Shown one piece after another: positions 10,001 through 19,222 of a DNA stretch of 64,000 nt. Position numbers and translations under genes: made by a program. Position 1 is the first letter of the stretch; each line of letters starts with the position of its first letter. The notes below the pieces were generated by a model that was not told where the DNA came from, made no database searches, and saw only the letters and a list, made by a program, of their open reading frames with translations. Origin of the DNA: Chitinophagaceae bacterium (lineage in GTDB: Bacteria > Bacteroidota > Bacteroidia > Chitinophagales > Chitinophagaceae); contig JADBXR010000008.1 in assembly GCA_020403425.1 (NCBI GenBank), forward strand, positions 124,001 through 188,000. Reading direction: 5' to 3'.

Positions 10001-12460
10001 TTGACCAAATTTCAGGATTTGTTCGTTGAAGTCATCATACCGCTCGCTTTACCCAAGAACTATACCTGGTCCGTGCCTGCACACCTGCAAGGGGCCATAC
10101 AACCAGGCGTTCGGGTAGAAGTCATCTTTGGTAAAAACAAAAGATATGCAGGTATCGTAAAAAAAATACTGGATACGAAACCGGAAGCTTTTACCCCCAA
10201 AGACATCAGCAATGTGCTGGATACAGAACCAGTGGTTCACCCGCAGCAGCTTGCCTTATGGGAATGGATCGCACAATATTACATGTGCAGTGAAGGCGAA
10301 GTGATGCAGGCCGCCATTCCTGCCAACCTGAAACTGTCCAGCGAAAGCATCCTGGTATGGAACGAAGAAAGAAGTTATGATTTCAGCGACCTCAATGACT
10401 CTGAGTTCCTGGTGGCAGAAGCACTGGAGATCAAAAAAGAACTCAGGCTGAATGAAGTACAGCAATTACTGGATATCTCGAATGTATATCCCGTGATCAA
10501 GAAACTAATCGAAAAAGGGGTCTGTTATGTCTGGGAGGAATTGAAAGAAAAATATAAAACCAAGACCGAGACCTTCATCACCCTAGGTCCGGAATACCAT
10601 GATGAAGACAAACTGGCCGATCTGCTGAACAACTGGAGCAAAGCCCCGAAACAAATGGAGCTGCTGCTCTCCTACCTTCACCTGAGCAAAACAGAGGGTG
10701 AAGTAACGCAGCCCCAACTATTAAAAAAATCAAACGCCAGCGCCACACAACTGAAAGCGCTTTGCGATAAAGGGATCCTGCTGGCGGAAAAAAGGGCTAC
10801 GGACCGGATAGCTACTTTGCCGAAAAATATACAGATCGATTTTACCTTATCCGAAGCACAGGACAAGGCGCTGAGAACGATACAGGAGATATTTACCGAA
10901 AAAGAAGTATGTCTGTTGCATGGTGTGACCGCCAGCGGTAAAACAGAGATCTATACCAAACTGATCGAAACCTATATCCGTGAAGGAAAACAGGTACTGT
11001 ACATGCTGCCCGAGATCGCATTGACCTCACAGATCATACGCAGGCTGCAGAAACATTTTGGCGGATACATTGCCATCTACCATTCCAAATTCAACCCGAA
11101 CGAACGGGTAGAGATCTGGAACAAAGTAAAAAGCGGTGAGACCAAAGTGGTGCTGGGTGCAAGATCTTCCCTGTTCCTACCGTTCAGGGACCTGGGCCTG
11201 GTGATCGCTGATGAGGAACATGACGCCTCCTACAAACAGCAGGATCCAGCTCCCCGTTATCATGCAAGAGATGCTGCCATCTATTATGCAGCATTATCAC
11301 ATGCACACGTGCTGCTGGGTAGCGCCACCCCTTCTGTGGAAAGTTATTACAACTGCCAGCAGCAAAAATACGGACTGGTAACGCTCGAAGAAAGATTCGG
11401 TCAGGTAGAACTCCCTCAGATCAGTATCGTAGATATCAAAAAAGTGCCTGCCAAGGAAAAAGGGAAGATCGCACTAAGCCCCTCTTTGCTTGCAGCGATT
11501 GAAACCTCGCTGCAGCAACAGAAACAGGTGATCCTGTTCCAGAACCGCAGGGGCTATTCCCCTTACCTGATCTGCAACACCTGTGGATGGATCCCACATT
11601 GCCAGAACTGCGATGTAACGCTCACCTACCACAAAGCCAGGAATACGTTGACCTGCCATTACTGTGGCACATCCTACCCGGTGATCCATACCTGTGCCGC
11701 CTGCGGCAGTCATGGATTCTCTCAAAAGAATTTCGGCACCGAAAAGATCGAGGAACTGGTGAATGAGGCTTTTCCCAACGCAAAGATCGCCCGCATGGAC
11801 TACGACAGTGTTAAAGGCAAGAACGACCATGATGCATTGATCAAATTATTTGAACAGCAGCGGATCGATATATTGGTAGGTACACAAATGGTGGTAAAGG
11901 GACTCGATTTTGAGCATGTGAACCTGGTTGGTGTGATCGATGCGGATGGTATCCTCAATTTCACAGATTTCAGGGTCAATGAAAGGGCTTTCCAATTGAT
12001 GGAGCAGGTGAGCGGAAGGGCTGGCAGGAAAGATGGCAAAGGAACCGTACTGATACAGGTCAGCAACCCCGTTCACCCGGTACTGCAGTTCGTAAAGGAA
12101 CATGCTTTCGAAAAGCTGTTCACCTATGAGATCGCCAACAGGAAACAATTTGCCTATCCTCCTTTTACCAGGCTGATACAGGTAACTTTCAAACACAGGG
12201 AGAAACACCTGGCTGAAGAAGCTGCCCATATCATGATGCAGGGACTGAAAAAGGATTTTGGTGCTGAATGCAACGGGCCTGCACAACCAGTGGTAGACAG
12301 GGTAAGAAACCAGTATCTATGGGAGATCCTGATCAAACTGCCCAAAAATGCACAACGCATACAATTATGCAAAAGAGAGATACAGCAACAGACCGTAATC
12401 ATCCAGAATAATAAAAGATATCGCGGTGTCACCATTTTACCTGACGTAGATCCTGTATAA
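10001..12460 (+). CDS. priA: Primosomal protein N' (replication restart helicase)
   Basis: 819 aa; Walker A GVTASGKTEIY, DEEHDASYKQ, zinc-binding CNTCGWIPHCQNCD...CHYCG, GRAGRKDGKG. No ATG near the N-terminus; TTG 10001 or TTG 10019 is the likely start. Confidence 0.95.
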   Translation: MTKFQDLFVEVIIPLALPKNYTWSVPAHLQGAIQPGVRVEVIFGKNKRYAGIVKKILDTKPEAFTPKDISNVLDTEPVVHPQQLALWEWIAQYYMCSEGEVMQAAIPANLKLSSESILVWNEERSYDFSDLNDSEFLVAEALEIKKELRLNEVQQLLDISNVYPVIKKLIEKGVCYVWEELKEKYKTKTETFITLGPEYHDEDKLADLLNNWSKAPKQMELLLSYLHLSKTEGEVTQPQLLKKSNASATQLKALCDKGILLAEKRATDRIATLPKNIQIDFTLSEAQDKALRTIQEIFTEKEVCLLHGVTASGKTEIYTKLIETYIREGKQVLYMLPEIALTSQIIRRLQKHFGGYIAIYHSKFNPNERVEIWNKVKSGETKVVLGARSSLFLPFRDLGLVIADEEHDASYKQQDPAPRYHARDAAIYYAALSHAHVLLGSATPSVESYYNCQQQKYGLVTLEERFGQVELPQISIVDIKKVPAKEKGKIALSPSLLAAIETSLQQQKQVILFQNRRGYSPYLICNTCGWIPHCQNCDVTLTYHKARNTLTCHYCGTSYPVIHTCAACGSHGFSQKNFGTEKIEELVNEAFPNAKIARMDYDSVKGKNDHDALIKLFEQQRIDILVGTQMVVKGLDFEHVNLVGVIDADGILNFTDFRVNERAFQLMEQVSGRAGRKDGKGTVLIQVSNPVHPVLQFVKEHAFEKLFTYEIANRKQFAYPPFTRLIQVTFKHREKHLAEEAAHIMMQGLKKDFGAECNGPAQPVVDRVRNQYLWEILIKLPKNAQRIQLCKREIQQQTVIIQNNKRYRGVTILPDVDPV

Positions 12461-12463
12461 ACG

Positions 12464-13483
12464 ATGCAGATACACCATCATTTTTCACTCCGCCCCTACA
12501 ACAGTTTTGGTATTGAGGCCCTGGCACGTTCATTTGCAAGCTTCAATACTGCAGAAGAACTGTCAGAACTGGTAACCGAGCAGTTGCATCCTGAAAAAGA
12601 CCAGATCCTGGTACTGGGTGGTGGAAGCAATATCCTCTTCACCAAAGATTTTGACGGATGGGTCCTGCATAACCGGATCAAAGGCATCGGTCTGTTACGG
12701 GAAGATGACAGGCATTTTTACCTGCAAGCCGGTGCCGGGGAAAACTGGCATGGCTTTGTACAATACTGCATCGATCACAACTATGCCGGTGCTGAAAACC
12801 TGAGCCTGATACCCGGAAACGTAGGTGCTTCGCCCATCCAGAACATCGGAGCCTACGGTGTTGAGATCAAGGACTTATTTCACGAACTGGAAGCGTTCGA
12901 TCTGTTTGAAAAACAGGTACGCACCTTTCGATCCGCCGACTGCGATTTCGGCTATCGCGACAGTATTTTCAAAAAATCTGCCAAAGGCCGTTACGTAATA
13001 CTGAATGTAACATACCGATTGAACAAAAAGCCCGATTTCCATATCGGTTACGGAGCCATTACACAGGAACTGGAGCGGATGGGCGTGCAGGAACTCGACA
13101 TACGTGCCGTATCAGAAGCGGTCATGCATATCCGTAGCAGCAAATTGCCCGACCCCGGACAGACCGGTAATGCCGGAAGTTTTTTCAAAAACCCAGTGAT
13201 CAGTTCCGTACAATACACGGACCTTGCCCATGAATATCCGCATATACCCGGTTATGTCGCCGGAGAAGGGTTCACCAAGGTAGCTGCTGGCTGGCTCATA
13301 GAACAATGCGGCTGGAAGGGATACCGGAAAGGAGATGCCGGTTGTTACCCAAAACAGGCCCTGGTACTGGTGAACTATGGAAACGCCAGCGGAAAAGAGA
13401 TACTGGATCTTTCACAGGCGATCATAGATAGTGTAGAGAAGAAATTCGGGATACTGCTTGAGCGGGAAGTGAATGTTGTTTAG
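12464..13483 (+). CDS. murB: UDP-N-acetylenolpyruvoylglucosamine reductase
   Basis: 339 aa; GGGSNILF, IPGNVGASPIQNIGAYGVE, GNAGSFFKNPV. Confidence 0.95.
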   Translation: MQIHHHFSLRPYNSFGIEALARSFASFNTAEELSELVTEQLHPEKDQILVLGGGSNILFTKDFDGWVLHNRIKGIGLLREDDRHFYLQAGAGENWHGFVQYCIDHNYAGAENLSLIPGNVGASPIQNIGAYGVEIKDLFHELEAFDLFEKQVRTFRSADCDFGYRDSIFKKSAKGRYVILNVTYRLNKKPDFHIGYGAITQELERMGVQELDIRAVSEAVMHIRSSKLPDPGQTGNAGSFFKNPVISSVQYTDLAHEYPHIPGYVAGEGFTKVAAGWLIEQCGWKGYRKGDAGCYPKQALVLVNYGNASGKEILDLSQAIIDSVEKKFGILLEREVNVV

Positions 13484-13508
13484 GTCCTTCGCGGCCCCTG
13501 CAAAAAAC

Positions 13509-13540
13509 AAAGAGGACCATCAGCAGATGGTCCTCTTTTT
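13509..13540. terminator. Hairpin terminator between convergent murB and ompA-like gene
   Basis: AAAGAGGACCATC-AGCA-GATGGTCCTCTTT then TT; A/T runs on both sides suggest bidirectional use. Confidence 0.88.
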
Positions 13541-13563
13541 ATGTTACTACTAATCCAATTCGA

Positions 13564-14925
13564 TTAATAATATTTCAGTTTCATTTCCACGCGACGGTTC
13601 AGACCACGTCCTTTCGCTGTTTTGTTGTCAGCTACTGGTTTAGAGGAACCAAATCCTTCGTGTGAGAGACGGCCTGCATCGATACCGCCTTTGGTGGTCA
13701 GGTAATCATACACAGACTGGGCACGTTTCTGGCTCAGGGGCAGGTTTACCTTATCGCTACCGGTATTGTCTGTATGTCCTTCAATATCCAGTTTCAGCGC
13801 TGCATCTTCTTTCAGGATGGCAGCTACGTCGTTCAGGGATTTGAATGATTTTGCCAGCAGTTTGCTGCTACCGGTCGCAAAGAAGATCTTCTTGGCACTG
13901 GCAGCTACTTTTTTAACCACTTCTTCCTTGATCACAGGACAACCATTGTTCTCCTTAACACCAGGAACGGTAGGACATTTGTCTTCCTCATCATTGATAC
14001 CATCCTTATCGGTATCAGGTACAGGGCAACCATTGTAACGGGCTACGCCAGGAACAGTCGGACATTTGTCTTCCTCATCATTGATACCATCCTTATCGGT
14101 ATCAGGCACAGGACAGCCATTGTATTTGGCCAAGCCTTTTACAGTAGGACATTTATCATTGTCATCATTGATACCATCGCCATCTGTATCAGGCACAGGG
14201 CAACCATCGTATTTGGCAACACCGGCAACGGTAGGACATTTGTCTTTGTCGTCAGTGATACCATCACCATCTGTATCAACAGGGGCTGGTGGAGGTGGAG
14301 GAGCCACGACTACGGGAGCTGCCTTTCTCTCTTTAATAGGAGAACCCATACCAATAGAATAGGTCAGGTGGTTAGTGGCCAGATTAGAGATCTTGGCATT
14401 ATAACCGAACTGTGTGGTCAGAAAAGTGTTCTCACCCAGATTGAACTGTAATCCCAGCGCGGTAGGCATATGTGCCATGTAGTAAGTACCGCCATACATG
14501 GCTGCACCCAATCCCCAAGAGAAATAAGGCACCATGAAGTACTTGTCAGTTAACAACTTGAAATTCAGGTTAGCAGAAGCTTCAAGTAAAAAACGGGTGT
14601 TGGCAGGAGGTGTAACCCCTGATTTGTAAGAAAATGGGTATTTCACAAAGGAACCACCCAGCGTACCCATGAAATCAATATGCTCGGTAAGGCCCTGGAA
14701 ATAGGAAACCCCCAATCCGGGTGCCATATCACGAATGTTGGTCCATTGTCCGTTATTCAATACAGAAGCCAAAGAGCTGTGATCGATCAGATCTGCAGTC
14801 TTCATGTCTTTCAGTAAAAAATTCACTGACAAGGTTGGTCTTTTTTTATAGCTGATCGTAGCAGGCTGAGCGAAAGACGCCACAGACAAGCCAACAGCTA
14901 TCAGGGAAAAGAGAAATTTCTTCAT
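13564..14925 (-). CDS. OmpA family outer membrane protein with thrombospondin type 3 repeats
   Basis: 453 aa; signal peptide, beta-barrel-like N-terminal half, four DTDxDGIxDxxDKCPT repeats, OmpA C-terminal domain (IEGHTDNTGSDKVNLPLSQKRAQSV, RRVEMKL). Confidence 0.92.
   Translation of the reverse strand: MKKFLFSLIAVGLSVASFAQPATISYKKRPTLSVNFLLKDMKTADLIDHSSLASVLNNGQWTNIRDMAPGLGVSYFQGLTEHIDFMGTLGGSFVKYPFSYKSGVTPPANTRFLLEASANLNFKLLTDKYFMVPYFSWGLGAAMYGGTYYMAHMPTALGLQFNLGENTFLTTQFGYNAKISNLATNHLTYSIGMGSPIKERKAAPVVVAPPPPPAPVDTDGDGITDDKDKCPTVAGVAKYDGCPVPDTDGDGINDDNDKCPTVKGLAKYNGCPVPDTDKDGINDEEDKCPTVPGVARYNGCPVPDTDKDGINDEEDKCPTVPGVKENNGCPVIKEEVVKKVAASAKKIFFATGSSKLLAKSFKSLNDVAAILKEDAALKLDIEGHTDNTGSDKVNLPLSQKRAQSVYDYLTTKGGIDAGRLSHEGFGSSKPVADNKTAKGRGLNRRVEMKLKYY
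13930..14277 (-). repeat. Four tandem 87-bp (29-aa) TSP3 coding repeats
   Basis: DTDGDGITDDKDKCPTVAGVAKYDGCPVP plus three more 29-aa units; 348 nt = 4 x 87. Confidence 0.9.
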
Positions 14926-14951
14926 AATACGAGTTTTAGTATATATAGGGA

Positions 14952-14959
14952 CAAAAATA
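14952..14959 (-). promoter_or_regulatory. Putative Bacteroidota -7 element upstream of ompA-like gene
   Basis: TATTTTTG on minus strand matches TAnnTTTG, 26 nt upstream of the ATG. Confidence 0.45.
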
Positions 14960-15009
14960 CAGTCCGGAACTGACTTTTGAAAATTCTGATACCCTTATAT
15001 TATTCACTA

Positions 15010-16266
15010 TCAATTCAGAGTCCCCTTTTTGACCGGTTCTACCTTAACCTTTGTCAAGCCACTTTTCATGAACCCCAGCTGCTGGGCAGCCACCCTGCTC
15101 AGGTCAACCACCCTTCCTTTTGCCTTCATCCTGGGATGCATCCGGTCGTTGATCCGGAGTACCACCGAACGGTTATTTTTCAGGTTGGTGACCCTTACCC
15201 AGGTATTCAGTTTAAAATGGTTACTGGCCGCACTCATCTTTTTGTTCCGGTAGATCTCCCCGGTAGCGGTCTTGGTTCCGTCGAGGTTAGCGCTGTAGAA
15301 ACTGGCGATCCCATAATGCACCCCGTCGTCGGCCGCAACGGAATCCGGTTTAGTGGTCTTGTTAGATAGGGTGGAATCTTCTGCCCCCAGTTTTGTACTA
15401 TCCGTTACGGACACAGCAGCCGAGTCGGATTTCCCCCATACAATGGTCTCCACTTCCACCCGGGTGGGGCCCTGTGACATAAAATCAAGCTGGTTGGCTG
15501 CCACCCTGCTCAGGTCGATCACCCTGCCTTTTTTCTTCATCCGGGTATGCATCCGGTCGTTGATCCGGACAATGACTGATTTACCGTTGGAGAGATTGGT
15601 CACTTTTACCCAGGTATTCAATGCGAACTCATTGCTGGCCGCTGTGAACTTATCATTCCGGTAACGTTCCCCGGTTGAGGTCTTGGAACCGTCCAGATTG
15701 CTGCTGTAAAAACTGGCTATCCCAACCACGGACTTGCCTTTGACCTGGTAGGAAGCCGTATCTGGCCGTACCTGGGCTACCAGAGTGTCGATATAGGCAG
15801 CCGGCTTATCAATAGAATCAGATTTAACTGATTCATAATTTATTATAACAATTTGCTCTATTTTAATTTTAGTAGAACCAGTTCGTAAAAAGCCCAAGCG
15901 ACTTACCGCCGAACGGCTAAGCTGGATGATGGGGGCTGTTTTCTTTTTAGAATTGCGGTCATTGATCCGAACCAGTACAGACCGTCCGTTTTTAGGGTTG
16001 GTCACCCTTGCCCAACTACCCAAAGGATAGAGGTTCGAAGCACCCGTCAACAAGGAATTATTGAAAATCTCCCCACTGGAGGTCTTACTGCCATCTGCCC
16101 GGCTGCTGTAGGTAGCGGCCATTCCGGTAACAGCCTTGCCGATCACCCGAACAGAATCTGTAACGGATCGCCGATCGGCAGAAAGGTTCGCCGAACTGTC
16201 CACCTGGGCAAAAAGCGGAGCAGCCACCAAAAGCCATTGTACCAGTAATAGCATTCTTTGTATCAT
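15010..16266 (-). CDS. Secreted protein with three tandem RlpA-like double-psi beta-barrel domains
   Basis: 418 aa; signal peptide; three copies of the pattern GxAxxYSxxxDGxKTxxGExxxNxxxxAASNxxxLxxWVRVTNxxNxxSVxVRINDRxxxxxKxxxxxDLSRxAxxxLGFxxxGxTKVxVE. Confidence 0.88.
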   Translation of the reverse strand: MIQRMLLLVQWLLVAAPLFAQVDSSANLSADRRSVTDSVRVIGKAVTGMAATYSSRADGSKTSSGEIFNNSLLTGASNLYPLGSWARVTNPKNGRSVLVRINDRNSKKKTAPIIQLSRSAVSRLGFLRTGSTKIKIEQIVIINYESVKSDSIDKPAAYIDTLVAQVRPDTASYQVKGKSVVGIASFYSSNLDGSKTSTGERYRNDKFTAASNEFALNTWVKVTNLSNGKSVIVRINDRMHTRMKKKGRVIDLSRVAANQLDFMSQGPTRVEVETIVWGKSDSAAVSVTDSTKLGAEDSTLSNKTTKPDSVAADDGVHYGIASFYSANLDGTKTATGEIYRNKKMSAASNHFKLNTWVRVTNLKNNRSVVLRINDRMHPRMKAKGRVVDLSRVAAQQLGFMKSGLTKVKVEPVKKGTLN

Positions 16267-16492
16267 AGAATCATTTTATCCCACAACTCCCTTTCAGACC
16301 ATTGGTAAAATAGGGAAAGCTGTTGTATTCAGGCAGTTTTCTTTCATTATTTTTACTACCCAAGCTGCCGCAGGTAGCCAATAACCATGCCAGTTTTCTA
16401 CAAATAAGCAAATTAAAATTATAATTAATACATACAATAAATTTAAAATCAATAATTTAAATCAAAAATAAAAATTGCTTAAAAACCAGGAT

Positions 16493-17506
16493 ATGCGGGT
16501 AAAGCTTGCAACGATCGCCATCGGACTGACCTGCCTGTTGCTGCCAGGTCGCTACTTGAATGCGCAAAACAAGCGGGATAGCGACCGGATGTTGCCAAAA
16601 GAAACCAATATAGAGCTGAACAACCCCTCCAATAAGACGCTTATCCGGATCAATCTGCCCGACAGCCTCCACAAGATGCGCCCTTCAAAACAGCTCTTAC
16701 TGGTCTTTTATGCCCTTCCCAACGGCAACAGTATTGACTGGACCATGGGGAGGACCATGCGGCCTGGAGACGACTGGCACTTTGATATCCAGCATATTGC
16801 CGCTCAGACCCGCTTTGTGAGGAAGATCATGGAAGACCGGCACGTGGTGGTAGTATACCTGACCAACGAACTCAAAAGCTGGCCGGCATGGAAAAAACAA
16901 CAACCCAAAGCGCCGGCCGAGATCCGGCGGATAGTGGATTCAATAACGGGCATGTTCTCACATTTCCGCACCCAAACCGTCCTGAGCAGCCATAGCGGGG
17001 GCGGCAGTTTCGTATTCGGCTACCTGGATGCCGTGACACAGATTCCCCGGCAGGTGAGCCGGATCGTATTCATGGACAGCGACTATGGGTATAACGACAC
17101 CCTTCACACCGGTAAACTGGTTCAATGGCTTACAAGATCCGACAAACCCCACTTGAACGTGCTGGCCTATAACGACAGTGTGGTCGTTTACAATGGCAAA
17201 CCCCTGGTAAGCCCAACCGGCGGCACCTGGTACAGAAGCCGGCTCATGCTACAGCAGCTCTCGAAAAAATTCCGGTTCCATCAAAGCGAGGATTCTGTAT
17301 TCATTAATTACCATTCATTATCAAATAGAATCGATATCAGACTGAAAACCAATAAAGAAGGAAAAATATATCACACGGAACAAGTTGCCCGGAATGGTTT
17401 CATCCACACGCTATTAAGCGGGACGAGGTACGAACGATCTGGGGGATATGAATACTGGGGTGAAAGGGCTTATGATGCATTCATCCTGCCGAAAAACGAG
17501 GACTAA
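16493..17506 (+). CDS. Secreted protein of unknown function, possibly alpha/beta-hydrolase-like
   Basis: Signal peptide (MRVKLATIAIGLTCLLLPGRYLNAQ) and SSHSGGGSFVFGYLDAV, resembling a nucleophile-elbow context. Confidence 0.5.
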   Translation: MRVKLATIAIGLTCLLLPGRYLNAQNKRDSDRMLPKETNIELNNPSNKTLIRINLPDSLHKMRPSKQLLLVFYALPNGNSIDWTMGRTMRPGDDWHFDIQHIAAQTRFVRKIMEDRHVVVVYLTNELKSWPAWKKQQPKAPAEIRRIVDSITGMFSHFRTQTVLSSHSGGGSFVFGYLDAVTQIPRQVSRIVFMDSDYGYNDTLHTGKLVQWLTRSDKPHLNVLAYNDSVVVYNGKPLVSPTGGTWYRSRLMLQQLSKKFRFHQSEDSVFINYHSLSNRIDIRLKTNKEGKIYHTEQVARNGFIHTLLSGTRYERSGGYEYWGERAYDAFILPKNED

Positions 17507-17802
17507 GGCCTGAACTTATCGGTCTTTTCGTCGCCTGTCATGTCACCCTTGCTACGGATCTGTATCTGCAGACTGGTGATCCATTCCGGACACCCGCGCG
17601 ATACCAGGTGTTCATTTACCTGGTGAATGACGGCCATTACCTCCGCATAGGTCCCTTCCAGCACGGTAGCGAAAGGACCTACTTCATGTTTGATACCCGA
17701 TTGCTGGATGATGGCAATGGCCTCATCCACCCACTCATACGGGTGCCTGTCTTGCACAACAGGCAATAACTGGATAGATGCATTTATGAGGCAACCGTGC
17801 AT
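17503..17802 (-). CDS. MTH1187/YkoF-like (thiamine-binding superfamily) protein
   Basis: 99 aa; ASIQLLPV...PYEWVDEAIAIIQQSGIKHEVGPFATVLEGTYAEVMAVI pattern. Confidence 0.7.
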   Translation of the reverse strand: MHGCLINASIQLLPVVQDRHPYEWVDEAIAIIQQSGIKHEVGPFATVLEGTYAEVMAVIHQVNEHLVSRGCPEWITSLQIQIRSKGDMTGDEKTDKFRP

Positions 17803-17808
17803 AAGTTG

Positions 17809-18114
17809 TTATATTTCAGTCACTTCTATTACAGCATCCAGGTTTAGGGCACCATGAATATGCGGGAATACCTCATTGATGGATCCCGCCAACTCAAATA
17901 CCAGCGGGCGCTGCACTTTGGCTTTTTCGATCTTTAGTTTAACGAGGTTGTTTTTTCCCTGGTAGTACCTTTCCAATACGCCGGCAACCTGGGCCTCCGT
18001 ACTGCAATGAATGAATCCTTCGGTAGCCAGTGTATCTGAATCGTAATGACCCAATTTCTGTGCCTCTACCCACTGTTCACGGGTAGTAATATGGTATATG
18101 TAATCTGATTCCAT
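17809..18114 (-). CDS. DUF952 family protein
   Basis: 101 aa; IYHITTREQW...GFIHCSTEAQV...FPHIHGALNLDAV typical of DUF952. Confidence 0.85.
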   Translation of the reverse strand: MESDYIYHITTREQWVEAQKLGHYDSDTLATEGFIHCSTEAQVAGVLERYYQGKNNLVKLKIEKAKVQRPLVFELAGSINEVFPHIHGALNLDAVIEVTEI

Positions 18115-18192
18115 TTGTTTTCTTTTAATGGTAAGTCAATCCGTATCGAATGAAACGGGGAACGACAGCAACTTATTGTTTACTGGCGGTAT

Positions 18193-19188
18193 TTAAGCCT
18201 GCAAAGGCCTTATTTTTTGGTTAAGTAACATCAGATCGGCCAGCACCATTGCCGTAACCGCCTCCATTACAACGGGCACCCTGAGGGCGATACAGAGATC
18301 ATGCCGCCCCTTGACAGAAAAGGTTTCCAACTCATTGGTCTCCCAATTAAGGGTAATCTGTTCTTTAGGAGTAGATGAGGTAGGCTTTATAACTATCCTG
18401 TAAATCAATTCATTGCCATTTGTTATACCGCCCACTATCCCACCTGCATGGTTGGTCTTGGTTTTTCCGGTTGCATCCAGTATCGGGTCATTATGATCTA
18501 CGCCGAACATCTTTGCAGCGGCAAAACCCGCCCCAAATTCCACCCCTTTTACGGCCGGAATGGCAAATACGGCATGGGCCAGCAGTGATTCCACCGAGTC
18601 AAAGAAATGTTCTCCCAGTCCTACCGGCAGGCCATTCACCCTGCATTCCACAATACCTCCGATGCTGTCTTTGGCCTCAATGGCTTTTTCCAGTCCTTTC
18701 TCCAGGTCCGACTCCCCGCCTATCTCGAGTATGGTGGACCGGATATCGATCCCTTTCAGCAGTTTTTTAGCGATCACACCGGCGGCCACCAGACATACGG
18801 TCAGCCGGCCGCTGAAATGGCCACCTCCCCGGAAATCTTCAAAACCGCCATATTTGGCATGAGCGGTAAAATCGGCATGTCCCGGACGCGGTACTTCCCT
18901 TTGTTTCTCATAATCCCCACTCCGGGTATTCTTGTTCTCAAAAAGGATGGTGACCGGCGCTCCGGTGGTATGGCCATTAAAGATCCCTGATTTGAAAATT
19001 GGCAGGTCGTCTTCCTTGCGGGGGGTAGTGCCTTTTTGTACCCCACCTTTCCTGCGTTCGATATCTTCCAGGAAATCGGAGACGGAAAGCGGCAGACCGG
19101 CCGGACAGCCATCTACCACCAGGCCCACGGATTCTCCATGCGATTCGCCAAAAATATGAATACGGAATATGCGGCCGAAACTGTTCAC
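18193..19188 (-). CDS. aroC: Chorismate synthase
   Basis: 331 aa; GESHGESVGLVVDGCPAG, RPGHADFT, GAGFAAAKMFGVDHND, RHDLCIALRVPVVMEAVTA; GTG start. Confidence 0.96.
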   Translation of the reverse strand: MNSFGRIFRIHIFGESHGESVGLVVDGCPAGLPLSVSDFLEDIERRKGGVQKGTTPRKEDDLPIFKSGIFNGHTTGAPVTILFENKNTRSGDYEKQREVPRPGHADFTAHAKYGGFEDFRGGGHFSGRLTVCLVAAGVIAKKLLKGIDIRSTILEIGGESDLEKGLEKAIEAKDSIGGIVECRVNGLPVGLGEHFFDSVESLLAHAVFAIPAVKGVEFGAGFAAAKMFGVDHNDPILDATGKTKTNHAGGIVGGITNGNELIYRIVIKPTSSTPKEQITLNWETNELETFSVKGRHDLCIALRVPVVMEAVTAMVLADLMLLNQKIRPLQA

Positions 19189-19222
19189 GGTTGTTGGTTT
19201 ATTGGTTTGTTGGTATTCTTGT

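Noticed and set aside
13930-14277. CRISPR-like periodic repeat
   Set aside because: The 87-bp periodicity is in frame and encodes TSP3 units; no spacers or cas genes.
14066-14362. Plus-strand ORFs (13766-14038, 14066-14362) rich in SLIPSLSVSGTGQP repeats
   Set aside because: Antisense shadow of the TSP3 repeats in the OmpA gene.
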